A stretch of 64,000 nucleotides of DNA from assembly GCF_040750475.1 (NCBI RefSeq), contig NZ_JABJVY010000001.1:248001-312000 (forward strand). The letters run 5' to 3'. The notes under the pieces are model-generated. The model was not told the DNA's origin. It saw only the letters and a list, made by a program, of their open reading frames with translations, and did no database searches. This document shows positions 16,118-25,019 of the stretch, piece after piece; within the stretch, counting starts at the first letter, position 1; every line of letters begins with the position of its first letter. Made by a program: the position numbers and the translations under genes. The DNA comes from Amorphus sp040750475 (GTDB taxonomy: Bacteria; Pseudomonadota; Alphaproteobacteria; Rhizobiales; Amorphaceae).

Positions 16118-17065
16118 ATGCACAAGCTCCTTACAGCCCCTCTTGCCGCGGGCGCGCTTGCAGCGCTCACCCTGGCCTCTCCCGCTCAGGCGGACTATCC
16201 GGATCGGCCGGTCGAGTTCGTCGTGCCCTGGCCTCCCGGCGATCTGGAAGACGTCCTGACGCGCATGATCGCGGAGAACTTCCAGGAGACCTACGGCCAG
16301 CCGGCCGCGGTTGTGAACAAGCCGGGCGGCGGCGGCGGCCCGTTCCCCGGCGCAGTCTACGTGGCCGATGCGCCGGCCGACGGTTACACGATCGGCTCCT
16401 TCGTCATCGGCGTTCCGATCGTCGGCCCGCAGCTCGGCATCCCGCAGCTCCAGCCTAACCCGTTCGTGCCGGTGGGCATCTTCCTGACCTATCCGTTCGT
16501 GATCGCGACAGCCAAGGACGCGCCCTACGATTCCATCGACGAGCTGGCGGAATACGCCAAGTCCCATGACGTGACGCTGGGCCACTTCGGCGCAGCCCTG
16601 CCGCCCACCAAGGCCACGCTCGCGCTCGCCGACACCAAGGGCTTCTCCTTCGCCTCCGACGCCGCCTTCGACGCGCTCGACTGCAACACGCTCGCCTCCG
16701 GCGACGTCGACGTGATCAACACCACGGTCCAGCTCGTCTCCGCCTGTCTCGACGACATCAAGGTGCTGGCGACCGTGACCGACCGTCCGATCGCGATGGT
16801 GCCGGACGCTCCGACCATCGGGGACCTCGCTCCTGAAATCGATCTGGCGCTCTGGAATGGCCTGTTCGTCCGCAAAGACACGCCGCAGGACGTGATCGAC
16901 AAGATCGCCGCCGTCGCCAAGAAGACGATCGCCAGCGACAAGGCCAAGGATTTCGCCGAAAAGACCGGAGCCCTGATCTACTGGAAGGATCAGGCGGCGT
17001 CCGAAGCCCAGATCGAGAAGGACGGCAAGACGATCGACAAGATCAACGAAATGGTGGGGCAGTAA
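16118..17065 (+). CDS. tctC: TTT transporter substrate-binding protein (TctC/Bug family)
   Basis: 315-residue periplasmic binding protein. Signal peptide MHKLLTAPLAAGALAALTLASPAQA, then the Bug-family start DYPDRPVEFVVPWPPGD and NKPGGGGG near residue 70. It captures a carboxylate for the TctBA permease. The start follows a GAGAAGGGAA site. A hairpin between this gene and tctB would favour accumulation of the binding protein over the permease. First gene of the operon and behind the best promoter seen here. The ligand is unknown; neighbours suggest an aromatic or dicarboxylic acid. Confidence 0.9.
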   Translation: MHKLLTAPLAAGALAALTLASPAQADYPDRPVEFVVPWPPGDLEDVLTRMIAENFQETYGQPAAVVNKPGGGGGPFPGAVYVADAPADGYTIGSFVIGVPIVGPQLGIPQLQPNPFVPVGIFLTYPFVIATAKDAPYDSIDELAEYAKSHDVTLGHFGAALPPTKATLALADTKGFSFASDAAFDALDCNTLASGDVDVINTTVQLVSACLDDIKVLATVTDRPIAMVPDAPTIGDLAPEIDLALWNGLFVRKDTPQDVIDKIAAVAKKTIASDKAKDFAEKTGALIYWKDQAASEAQIEKDGKTIDKINEMVGQ

Positions 17066-17079
17066 CGCCTCCTTGTGAC

Positions 17080-17103
17080 CGGGCGGCATCGCGGTGCCGC
17101 CCG
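17080..17103 (+). terminator. Hairpin between tctC and tctB
   Basis: Nine-base perfect stem CGGGCGGCA / TGCCGCCCG with loop TCGCGG and no T-run. Probably an RNA-stabilising or attenuating hairpin rather than a full terminator. Confidence 0.5.
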
Positions 17104-17230
17104 CTTGGTCGTCTCTGCGGCCTGTTGCCGTCTTCCCGATTTCGGGCGCACACTGCCCTCACAGCTCCGGATCGCCGGTCGCCTGGGTCTTCGACCGCAC
17201 GCGTTCGGCCTGCCCTCGCGATGGCCCGCC

Positions 17231-17791
17231 ATGACCACCGGTCCCGAGACGTCCAACGACACCGAGCGGCGGCTGACCGCCGCTCATCATCCTGCCGAGC
17301 TGGTCTACGGCGCCGCGGCCTTTTTGTTTGCGGTGGCGCTCCTGACCCAAATTCCGAATGAGATCACCTGGGTGAAGCGCGCCGCGCTGGTCTCCCAGCC
17401 GGGCTTCTGGCCGGTCATTTCGATCGTCGGAATGCTGATCTTCGGCGCGGCCGAGCTTGTCTTCGCCATCCGCCGCAACCGAGCCGCCGATCTTCCGGCG
17501 ATCCGCAGCGAACTCCTCGCCTGGCTCAGGGCGCTGGAATTTCTGGTCTGGTTCATCGCCTATGTCGCACTCGTGCCGCTTGCCGGCTATCTGCCGACCA
17601 CGCTCGCCTTCGCCTGCCTCCTGACCTGGCGGCTTGGCTACCGCAGCGCGCGGATGATCGCCGCCGCAGCCCTCCTCGCGATCGTCACCGTCGTGGTCTT
17701 CAAAGGCCTGTTGAGCGTGCGCATTCCCGGCGGGGCCGTTTACGAACTGCTGCCGCCCGCCATCCGCAACTTCATGATCCTCTACCTTTAG
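17231..17791 (+). CDS. tctB: TTT transporter small permease (TctB)
   Basis: 186-residue membrane protein with four hydrophobic segments (about 22-40, 62-80, 98-125 and 138-158), matching TctB size and topology. The start at 17231 gives MTTGPETSND. The open frame reaches back to about 17075 but has no ribosome site or hydrophobic sequence there. It lies 165 bases after tctC and 13 before tctA. It works with TctA as the small membrane partner of the tripartite tricarboxylate transporter. Confidence 0.82.
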   Translation: MTTGPETSNDTERRLTAAHHPAELVYGAAAFLFAVALLTQIPNEITWVKRAALVSQPGFWPVISIVGMLIFGAAELVFAIRRNRAADLPAIRSELLAWLRALEFLVWFIAYVALVPLAGYLPTTLAFACLLTWRLGYRSARMIAAAALLAIVTVVVFKGLLSVRIPGGAVYELLPPAIRNFMILYL

Positions 17792-17804
17792 GCATCCTGC
17801 ATCG

Positions 17805-19298
17805 ATGGACATTTTGCTTTCCGCCATCGATCTGATCGCCCGGCCGGATGCGCTGCTGGCCCTGCTCGTCGGCTCTGCCGCCGGCGTCGTCATCGGCGCG
17901 ATTCCGGGAGTTGGGCCCGCCGTGGGCATCGCGATCCTGCTGCCGGCCACCTTTTCCATGGAACCGCTGGTCGGGCTGACGCTGCTGCTCGGGATCTACG
18001 GGTCGGCGATGTTCGGCGGGGCGATCCCCGCCGTATTGATCAACACGCCCGGCACGCCGGTGAACGCGCTCACCACCTATGACGGCTATCCGATCACGCT
18101 GCGCGGCGAACCACACCGAGCGCTCGCGCTTTCCTACGGCGCCTCCTTCTTCGGCGGTGTGTTCTCGGTTCTGTGCCTCATCCTCTTGTCGCCACTTCTG
18201 GCCAAGGTCGCGCCCATGTTCGGCTCGCGCGAGATCTTCCTGGCCGCGCTTTTGGGCATGGTGTTGGTGGTGGTCGCCCACCGCGGCCAGAGTGCGGCCG
18301 CCGGCGCGCTCTTGTGCTTCGGCATCTTCCTGCAGACGATCGGGCTGGAGCCGGTGCGCTACAGCGCCCGCTTCACCTTCGGACAGACTTGGCTCACTTC
18401 AGGCGTCGATCTGATCGTGGTGGTGCTCGGCCTGTTCGCCCTGTCCCAGGCGTTCGTACTCCTGGTCGGGCGTGACGAGGCCTTTAAGATGCCGAAGCTC
18501 GCCGGCCGTCTGTTCGAAGGCCTGCGCGAGGTGTTGCGCTATCCGAAGGTGCTTGTCCCCGGCGCAGGGTTCGGCACGCTGATGGGGATCATTCCCGGTG
18601 TCGGCGAGTTCGTTGCCCAGTTCATGTCCTATACCTGGGCCCAGCGCGTTTCGCGCCGGCCGATGGACTTCGGCAAGGGCGCCCCGGATGGCGTGGTCGC
18701 CTCGGAAGTCGCCAACAACGCCGTCCCGGCCGCCGCGATGATCCCGCTGCTCGCGCTCGGCATCCCCGGCGAAGCGCTGACGGCGATGATGCTTTCGGTG
18801 TTCTACGTCCACAACGTCGTGCCCGGTCCCGGCCTGTTCCAGAACCATCTGGACTTCGTGCTGGCCCTCTATCTGTGCCTGCTCGTGCTCAACGTGCTGG
18901 CGCTGGTGATCCTGGTGCTGGCGACCCGACCGCTTCTGAAGGTGGTGGCCATCCCGAACCGCTTCCTCGGAATGGGCATCCTGGTGCTCTCCTTCGTCGG
19001 CGTCTATTCGCTGCGCAACTCCGCCACCGACTGCATGATCGCCGGCGCCTTCGGCATCCTCGGCCTGATCCTGAAGCGGCTCAACCTACCGATCGTCCCG
19101 ATCATTCTCGGCATCGTGCTGGGCGGCATCATGGAAACCAAGTTCCGCACCTCGCTGCCGCGACTCAAGTCCCCGCTCGACCTGATCGACCGGCCGATCG
19201 CCGCGATCCTGTTCGGCCTGATCGTGCTGGTGCTGGTCCTGCACGCGCGCTCGCTGATCAAGGCACGCAAGCTCCGGGCGGAGCTGAAGCGGCAGTAG
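17805..19298 (+). CDS. tctA: TTT transporter large permease (TctA)
   Basis: 497-residue integral membrane protein with about twelve helices. Strong family features are GAIPGVGPAVGIAILLPATF near residue 30, YGSAMFGGAIPAVLINTPGTP near 65, and the inverted-repeat counterpart MGIIPGVGEFVAQFMSY near 262. It moves the TctC-bound carboxylate across the inner membrane using an ion gradient. It ends nine bases from the convergent UPF0261 gene, with no clear terminator between them. Confidence 0.93.
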   Translation: MDILLSAIDLIARPDALLALLVGSAAGVVIGAIPGVGPAVGIAILLPATFSMEPLVGLTLLLGIYGSAMFGGAIPAVLINTPGTPVNALTTYDGYPITLRGEPHRALALSYGASFFGGVFSVLCLILLSPLLAKVAPMFGSREIFLAALLGMVLVVVAHRGQSAAAGALLCFGIFLQTIGLEPVRYSARFTFGQTWLTSGVDLIVVVLGLFALSQAFVLLVGRDEAFKMPKLAGRLFEGLREVLRYPKVLVPGAGFGTLMGIIPGVGEFVAQFMSYTWAQRVSRRPMDFGKGAPDGVVASEVANNAVPAAAMIPLLALGIPGEALTAMMLSVFYVHNVVPGPGLFQNHLDFVLALYLCLLVLNVLALVILVLATRPLLKVVAIPNRFLGMGILVLSFVGVYSLRNSATDCMIAGAFGILGLILKRLNLPIVPIILGIVLGGIMETKFRTSLPRLKSPLDLIDRPIAAILFGLIVLVLVLHARSLIKARKLRAELKRQ

Positions 19299-19307
19299 TC
19301 TCAAAAG

Positions 19308-20543
19308 CTACATGGATATGATCCCGTCGGCGATCCAGGCGTCGAAGACGGCAAGCGCGGCATCGGCAAAGGCTCGATCGTTGATGTGAGCGTCGATCTC
19401 GGTCAACCCGACAGGGTGAACGATCGCGGTGCGCATCTCGTCCACGAAGGCGGCGAGCCCATCAGGATCGTGCGCCGGCTCGCCGAGCTTGTCCCATTCC
19501 TCAATCCCGCCGACGGGCAGCAGCACATGAGCCGGGGCCGTGGATTGGCCGAGGCGCCGCCCGATCTCGCGCGCCGTGTCCCGGCGCTCCTCGGGCGTCA
19601 GCATGGCGGACGCGATCAGCCGGTTGTGGACATGGTAGGGACGATCGCGCAGGCCCATCGGTACTTCTTGCCAGGCCGCGAAGTCGACCAGGTCGATGCA
19701 GCCGGGCGCCACGATCTGCGGGATGCCGGCCCGCCCGGCCGTCAGCACCCGATCCTCGCCGCTGTTCACGATCGAACCGTGCATGAGATTCGAGAGCTCC
19801 TGGAGCGCAAAATCCATCACGCACGCGAACGCCCCCTCCGCAGCCAGGCTCTCGAACGCCATGCCGCCCATACCGGTGGCGTGGAACACCGCGACTTCGA
19901 AGCCGCGCGCTTCCAGCGCGGGCTTCAGGATCTTCATATAGGACAGGCACGACGACCCGAGACTGGTCATGCCCACCATCGGTCGGTCCTTGCGGGGAGG
20001 CTCGACCGCCCGTGCCGCCCCCAGCACCGCCCCCGCCGCCTGGCTGAGCGACGATTTGCAGACCGCGTTGAGGCCATAAAGCCCACCGGCCCACAGGATC
20101 ATCTGAATGTCCGGCGAGAGCCGCCCGGTCGGGATCAGCGGAGAGAAGGAGACGGTGGAAACGATATATTTCGGCACGCCCATGGGCAGCGCGCGAGCAC
20201 AATCGAGCGCCAGATCGGTCCCCATGGTGCCGCCCATGGCGATCATGCCGTCGAAGCGGCCGGCCTCGTAGAGCTGTTTCACCAAACGAGCGGCGCCCTC
20301 CGCCATGATCTGCATGGCCGAATTCTCGTCGCCGGAGGCGATCACCGCCTCGATCGACGAACCGGCGGTTCCTGCCACATCGTGCTTGGAGAGATCGGTC
20401 GCCTCGGGCGGATCGCCAAGCACGCTGACATCCATGGTGAGCGTGCGCCCGCCCTGCCCTTCGATCGCGCCTTGCAGATAGCGCAGCTCGTCGGACTTGG
20501 TGTCGTAGGTGCCGATGATCAGGATGGTCTTTATGTCGCTCAC
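19308..20543 (-). CDS. Tm-1-like ATP-binding (UPF0261) family protein
   Basis: 411-residue protein of the UPF0261/Tm-1 family. It opens TILIIGTYDTKSDELRYL, with GMIAMGGTMGTDLAL near residue 105 and GMTSLGSSCLSYMKIL near 193, then a second domain with FHATGMGGMAFESLAAEGAF near 222 and VAPGCIDLVDFA near 275. Family members bind ATP through the amino half; the reaction is not established. Its start overlaps the aldehyde dehydrogenase stop by four bases, so the two are cotranscribed and likely act on the same compound. The usual partner of this family, a TIM-barrel phosphoenolpyruvate-hydrolase-like protein, is absent here. Confidence 0.85.
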   Translation of the reverse strand: MSDIKTILIIGTYDTKSDELRYLQGAIEGQGGRTLTMDVSVLGDPPEATDLSKHDVAGTAGSSIEAVIASGDENSAMQIMAEGAARLVKQLYEAGRFDGMIAMGGTMGTDLALDCARALPMGVPKYIVSTVSFSPLIPTGRLSPDIQMILWAGGLYGLNAVCKSSLSQAAGAVLGAARAVEPPRKDRPMVGMTSLGSSCLSYMKILKPALEARGFEVAVFHATGMGGMAFESLAAEGAFACVMDFALQELSNLMHGSIVNSGEDRVLTAGRAGIPQIVAPGCIDLVDFAAWQEVPMGLRDRPYHVHNRLIASAMLTPEERRDTAREIGRRLGQSTAPAHVLLPVGGIEEWDKLGEPAHDPDGLAAFVDEMRTAIVHPVGLTEIDAHINDRAFADAALAVFDAWIADGIISM

Positions 20544-22027
20544 GTCAGATCGATCCAGGCGGTCTTCAGGTTGATGTACTTGTCGAAGGCGTGCAGCGAT
20601 TTGTCGTGGCCGTTGCCGGACTGCTTGTGGCCGCCGAGCGGGACGGTGTTGTCGGCCCCGCCGTAGGTGTTCACGTGGACAACGCCAGCGTTGACCGCGC
20701 GCACCATGCGGTGGGCACGGGCGAGATCGGAGGTCCAGACAGCGGCCGCCAACCCGTAGTCGGTGGCGTTCGCGATCCGGATCGCCTCGGCCTCGTCCTC
20801 GAACGGGATGACGGCAAGCACCGGACCGAACACTTCTTCCTGGGCAAGGGTCATTGCTGGCGACACATCGTCGAACACGGTGGGCGCCATATAGTAGCCG
20901 CCGGTCTCTTCCAGGATGCGCGACCCGCCCGCCTTCAGGCCGGCGCCCTCCTCCCGCGCCTGCGCGACGTAACGCAGATTCTTCTCGAGCTGCTCGGCGC
21001 TGGAGACGGCTCCGATGTTGGTGGTGACATCGAGGGGGTCGCCGACCTTCAGCTTTCCGACCCGGTCCACGAGCTTCTCGACGAAGTCGTTGTGGACGCG
21101 CTTTTCGACCAACAGCCTGGAACCCGCGACACAGACCTGGCCGGAATTACGAAAAATACCCGAGATCGAAACCGTCGCCGCACGTTCCAGATCCGGCGCG
21201 TCGGCAAATACGATGTTGGGCGACTTGCCGCCAAGCTCCAGATAGATCCGTTTGAGATTGGAGCGAGCCGAATATTCCAGAAGCCGGCGCCCGACCCCGC
21301 CGGAGCCGGTGAAGGCGAGCACATCCACGCCCATGTGCAGGCCGAGCGCCTCGCCCGCCACCTGACCGCGCCCGGTCACCACATTCAGAACACCCTCGGG
21401 CAGGCCGGCCTCGGCACACAGCTCCGCCAGGCGCAGTAGGGAAAGCGAGGCGCCTTCGGCCGGCTTCAGAACCACCGAATTGCCGGCGGCAAGCGCCGGG
21501 GCGAGCTTCCAGGCACCGATCATCATCGGGAAGTTCCAGGGCACGATCGCGCCCACCACGCCGACCGGCTCGCGATGGATCAGCCCCAGCACGCCGTCTT
21601 GGGTCGGTGCGATCTCGCCGTAGATCTTGTCGAGCGCCTCGGCGTAGTAGCGGAAAGTGCCTGCCGCGCTGCCGGGCTCCGCCTTGAACGCCATGCCGAT
21701 CTCGGTCCCATTGTCGCGCACGCCGAGCACCGCAAGCTCCAACGCATGCGCCTCGATCAAGTCCGCGATCTTGTGCAGCACCTTCTTGCGAAAGGCCGGG
21801 GCCGCCCGCGACCAGGTGCCCGCGTCGAAGGCATTGCGCGCCGCCGTCACCGCGCGGTCGACATCGCCCGCGTCCGCATCGGCAATCGACGTCAGACGGC
21901 GACCGTCCAGCGGAGACACGACGTCGAGCGCGGCGCGCTCGCGCGCCTCCGACCAGGCGCCTCCGATAAACAGACGCTGGGACGGAACCGCCTTGTGGCG
22001 AAGCGCGTCGACTGCGGCCTGATCCAT
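20540..22027 (-). CDS. NAD(P)-dependent aldehyde dehydrogenase
   Basis: 495-residue ALDH superfamily enzyme, full length. Catalytic Cys299 (NSGQVCVAGSRL), general base Glu264 (YLELGGKSP), and the cofactor-site motifs PWNFPMM near 163 and FTGSGGVGRRL near 239 are all present. It oxidises an aldehyde to the acid in the cytosol. It leads the minus-strand pair with UPF0261 and is divergent from an IclR gene across a 116-base gap that contains a perfect 7-bp inverted repeat. It resembles gamma-aminobutyraldehyde/betaine-aldehyde-type enzymes; the aminotransferase across the promoter could supply the aldehyde. Confidence 0.92.
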   Translation of the reverse strand: MDQAAVDALRHKAVPSQRLFIGGAWSEARERAALDVVSPLDGRRLTSIADADAGDVDRAVTAARNAFDAGTWSRAAPAFRKKVLHKIADLIEAHALELAVLGVRDNGTEIGMAFKAEPGSAAGTFRYYAEALDKIYGEIAPTQDGVLGLIHREPVGVVGAIVPWNFPMMIGAWKLAPALAAGNSVVLKPAEGASLSLLRLAELCAEAGLPEGVLNVVTGRGQVAGEALGLHMGVDVLAFTGSGGVGRRLLEYSARSNLKRIYLELGGKSPNIVFADAPDLERAATVSISGIFRNSGQVCVAGSRLLVEKRVHNDFVEKLVDRVGKLKVGDPLDVTTNIGAVSSAEQLEKNLRYVAQAREEGAGLKAGGSRILEETGGYYMAPTVFDDVSPAMTLAQEEVFGPVLAVIPFEDEAEAIRIANATDYGLAAAVWTSDLARAHRMVRAVNAGVVHVNTYGGADNTVPLGGHKQSGNGHDKSLHAFDKYINLKTAWIDLT

Positions 22028-22042
22028 GAACCCTCCGAATAA

Positions 22043-22065
22043 ATCGGTTCATTATTATAACCGAT
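22043..22065. promoter_or_regulatory. Operator in the ALDH/IclR divergent promoter
   Basis: ATCGGTT at 22043-22049 and AACCGAT at 22059-22065, a perfect 7-bp inverted repeat with a nine-base AT-rich spacer. A TATAAT-like box for the minus-strand ALDH promoter lies in the spacer. The likely ligand is the IclR protein encoded at 22144. Confidence 0.5.
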
Positions 22066-22143
22066 GGTTCAAAAAAATCTTGCAGAGGTCTGGAAGTTCC
22101 GTCAAGTCTGAATGGCGTCCATGAGGAAATCAGCACGTGCGCG

Positions 22144-22929
22144 ATGCGAACCGTTGAGAAAGCTCTGAAAATTCTCGACCTCTTTACGGTCGGGCGCCCG
22201 GAGGCGGGCCTGAGTGATCTTGCGCGCCAAGCCGGGCTCGACAAGGCGACCACGCTCCGCATGCTGTCGTCGCTCGCCCGACAGGGCTTTGTCGAGCAGC
22301 ACCCGGAAACCAAGAAATACCGGCTCGGTAAGGCGGTGTTGCGCTTCGCGCGCATTCGCGAGACCTCGTTTCCGGTGCTTTCCATGATCCAACCGGCGCT
22401 CGACCGGCTGGCGGAGGAAACCGGCGAGACGGCGCATGCCTCGCTCGCCTCGGGTGCGGAGTTGATCACGGTCGGCATTGCCGTTCCCCAGCGCGCAACC
22501 CGCGTGCATCTGGAATTTTCCGAGCCGCTGCCGTTCCATGCGACGGCGTCTGGGCTCGCCTATCTGGCCTTTTCGCCGAGCGAGCTGGTGGACGAGCTGA
22601 TCGGCAATCGGCCGCTCTCCGTCTACACCGAGCACACCAAAGCCTCGGCCGACGATGTGCGCCAGGACCTGGCGGAGATCCGCGCGAGAGGGTGGGCCGC
22701 CTCGGCCAACAGCTACGAGATCGACGTCGTGGGCATCGCCGCGCCGATCTTCGACTGGTCCGGTTCCGCCTACGGCGCGATCGCGGTGGCGATCCTTGCG
22801 GCCCGCGCGACGCCGGAACTGCAGGAGAAGGTGACCGCCGCCGTACTCGGCGCCGCGATCGACGTCACCCGCGCCATGGGCGCAGAGCCCGACCCGGCAC
22901 TCATCAAGGCAAGGCGGAGCCTGACATGA
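22144..22929 (+). CDS. IclR family transcriptional regulator
   Basis: 261-residue regulator. Winged helix at about 1-62 (TVEKALKILDLFTVGRPEAGLSDLARQAGLDKATTLRML, with helix 3 at DKATTLRML), then the IclR effector domain with FHATASGLAYLAF near 137 and a late SYEIDVVGIAAPIFDWSG segment. Its stop overlaps the HAD gene start by four bases, so it heads an operon IclR-HAD-aminotransferase. It probably controls both this operon and the divergent ALDH-UPF0261 pair through the inverted repeat at 22043-22065. Confidence 0.9.
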   Translation: MRTVEKALKILDLFTVGRPEAGLSDLARQAGLDKATTLRMLSSLARQGFVEQHPETKKYRLGKAVLRFARIRETSFPVLSMIQPALDRLAEETGETAHASLASGAELITVGIAVPQRATRVHLEFSEPLPFHATASGLAYLAFSPSELVDELIGNRPLSVYTEHTKASADDVRQDLAEIRARGWAASANSYEIDVVGIAAPIFDWSGSAYGAIAVAILAARATPELQEKVTAAVLGAAIDVTRAMGAEPDPALIKARRSLT

Positions 22930-23600
22930 GCGCGCCCTGCACGACCCTGGTTCTCGATTTCGGCGGCGTCGTCTCCAAGACCGTGTTCGAGACCCATGCG
23001 GAAACGGAGCGCACCCTTGGGCTTGAGCCTGGAACGCTGACCTGGCTCGGTCCCTTCGATCCGGCAGGCGACCCGCTGTGGCGCGCCATGCAGGCCAACG
23101 AGATCACCGAACGGGAATACTGGGCCGTCCGGGCGCGGGAGACCGGCGAGCTGGTCGGTGAGGTCTGGGACACGTTTCCCAAATTTCTCCAGCGCATTCG
23201 CGGCAGCGGGCGCGACGTGGTCCGGCCCGAGGCGCTCGCGGCGATCGAAACGGCAAAGGCTGCCGGGCGCCGGCTCGCGATCCTCTCCAACGAGCTCGAC
23301 CTGTTCTATGGCCCGGACTTTCGCGACAAGCTGCCTTTCCTTGCCGATTTCGACCTGATCGTCGACGCCACCTACACCGAGATCCTGAAGCCGGACCCGC
23401 GCGCCTACGGCTTCGTCATCGATGGGCTGGGGGTGTCGGCAGAGGCCTGCGTCTTCGTCGACGACCAGCTCAGAAACATCCGTGGCGCGGATGCGGCCGG
23501 CATGAAGACCGTGCATTTCGACGTGCGCCACCCCGCCGATAGCTACGCCCGCGCGCTCGCCCTTCTCGGACTTCCTCAAACGCCGGAGGCTCGGCCATGA
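22926..23600 (+). CDS. HAD-superfamily hydrolase
   Basis: 224-residue cytosolic HAD-like protein. Nucleophile motif LVLDFGGVVSK (Asp11), second motif ILSNELD near 120, and late motifs KPDPRAYGFVIDGLGV and VFVDDQLRNIRGADAAGMKTV. The DFGGV rather than DxDGT form is typical of the epoxide-hydrolase/haloacid-like subgroup, so a phosphatase role is not assured. Four-base overlaps with both neighbours place it firmly in the operon with the aminotransferase. The substrate is unknown. Confidence 0.82.
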   Translation: MSAPCTTLVLDFGGVVSKTVFETHAETERTLGLEPGTLTWLGPFDPAGDPLWRAMQANEITEREYWAVRARETGELVGEVWDTFPKFLQRIRGSGRDVVRPEALAAIETAKAAGRRLAILSNELDLFYGPDFRDKLPFLADFDLIVDATYTEILKPDPRAYGFVIDGLGVSAEACVFVDDQLRNIRGADAAGMKTVHFDVRHPADSYARALALLGLPQTPEARP

Positions 23601-24958
23601 TGCTCCACGACAGCAATTTCCTGAAAGAAAACAATGCGCGTCACATGTGGCATCCCATGGCCCACCCGGCCGAGATGCAAGCCCATCCGCCCAAGCTGCT
23701 CGTGGCCGCCGAAGGCGTGACGCTCACCGACGTCGACGGCCACAAGACGCTCGACGCCGTCGGCGGGCTGTGGAATGTCAATCTCGGCTTTTCGTGCGAC
23801 CCGATCAAAAAGGCGATCGCCGACCAGCTCAACGAGCTGCCCTACTATTCCGCCTTTCGCGGCACCGCGACGAGCCCGGCGGTGGAGCTTTCCTACCAGT
23901 TGGCGGAGTGGTTCAAGCCCGACGGTCTGGTGCGCTCCTTCTTCACTTCCGGCGGATCCGACAGCGTGGAGACCGCACTCAGGTTGGCGCGCCAGTACCA
24001 TAAGATCCGCGGCGAGCGAGACCGCACCAAGTTCATCAGCCTGAAGAAGGGCTATCACGGCACCCATTTCGGCGGCGCCTCGGTCAACGGCAACGCCAAT
24101 TTCCGCCGCAACTACGAGCCGCTGCTTCCCGGCTGCTATCAGATCGCCGCACCCTACACCTATCGCAATCCGTTCGATGAGAGCGACCCGGAGACACTCG
24201 CCAAAATCTGCGCGCAACTTCTGGAAGACGAGATCCTCTTCCAGGGTCCCGACACGGTCGCGGCCTTCATCATGGAACCGGTGCTCGGCGCCGGCGGCGT
24301 GATCCCGCCGCATGAAAGCTTCATGCCGATGGTGCGGGACATCTGCGACCGCCACGGCGTGCTCCTGATCGCCGACGAGGTGATCACGGCATTCGGCCGC
24401 ACCGGCGCCTGGACCGGCTCGCGGCTTTGGGGCGTGAAGCCCGATCTGATGACCATCGCCAAGGCGATCACCAATGGCTACTTCCCGTTCGGCGGGGTCA
24501 TGATCGGCGACAAGGTCGCGGACGTGTTCGAAAACAGCACGGACAGTTTCGGCGCGATCGGCCACGGCTACACCTATTCCGCGCATCCCGTGGGCGCGGC
24601 CGCCGCGCTCGCCTGCCTCCCGGAGATGAAAAAGGCCAACGTGGCCGCCAACGCCGCCGCGCGCGGCGACGAGCTCCTGGCCGGCTGCGAGGCGCTGAAG
24701 GAAAAGCACGAGATCGTCGGCGATGTGCGCGGCAAGGGCTTGATGGTGGCGGTCGAGCTCGTCGCCGACCGGGGCACCAAGACCCCGATCGACAAGGCGA
24801 CGATCGGCGCCGTGTTCGAAACCGCCTACGCGGAAGGAGTGATGCTGCGGGTCTCCGGCAACACCATCATCCTGTCGCCGTCGCTGGTGATCACCGCCGA
24901 CGATGTCCAGCGCATCGTCGCCGCGCTGGATGCGGGCCTCGCCGCCCAATCGGCGTGA
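23597..24958 (+). CDS. Class III aminotransferase (omega-amino acid type)
   Basis: 453-residue fold-type I PLP enzyme. PLP-site features are SGGSDSVETALRLAR near 115, GYHGTHFGG near 150, LIADEVITAFGRTG near 255, and the Schiff-base Lys289 in TIAKAITNGY. The sequence is closest in style to omega-amino acid:pyruvate aminotransferases, which turn a terminal amine into an aldehyde. That would feed the divergent aldehyde dehydrogenase. Start overlaps the HAD stop by four bases. A perfect hairpin follows the gene. Confidence 0.9.
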   Translation: MMLHDSNFLKENNARHMWHPMAHPAEMQAHPPKLLVAAEGVTLTDVDGHKTLDAVGGLWNVNLGFSCDPIKKAIADQLNELPYYSAFRGTATSPAVELSYQLAEWFKPDGLVRSFFTSGGSDSVETALRLARQYHKIRGERDRTKFISLKKGYHGTHFGGASVNGNANFRRNYEPLLPGCYQIAAPYTYRNPFDESDPETLAKICAQLLEDEILFQGPDTVAAFIMEPVLGAGGVIPPHESFMPMVRDICDRHGVLLIADEVITAFGRTGAWTGSRLWGVKPDLMTIAKAITNGYFPFGGVMIGDKVADVFENSTDSFGAIGHGYTYSAHPVGAAAALACLPEMKKANVAANAAARGDELLAGCEALKEKHEIVGDVRGKGLMVAVELVADRGTKTPIDKATIGAVFETAYAEGVMLRVSGNTIILSPSLVITADDVQRIVAALDAGLAAQSA

Positions 24959-24966
24959 CCGGGGGA

Positions 24967-24998
24967 CCGCTCATTCCAGCAGTCGCCGGAATGAGCGG
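24967..24998. terminator. Bidirectional hairpin between convergent operons
   Basis: Eleven-base perfect stem CCGCTCATTCC / GGAATGAGCGG with a ten-base loop, in the 61-base gap between the aminotransferase and the minus-strand molybdenum hydroxylase gene. No T-run on either side. Confidence 0.6.
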
Positions 24999-25019
24999 AA
25001 GCCATAGGAGATTTGGGCC

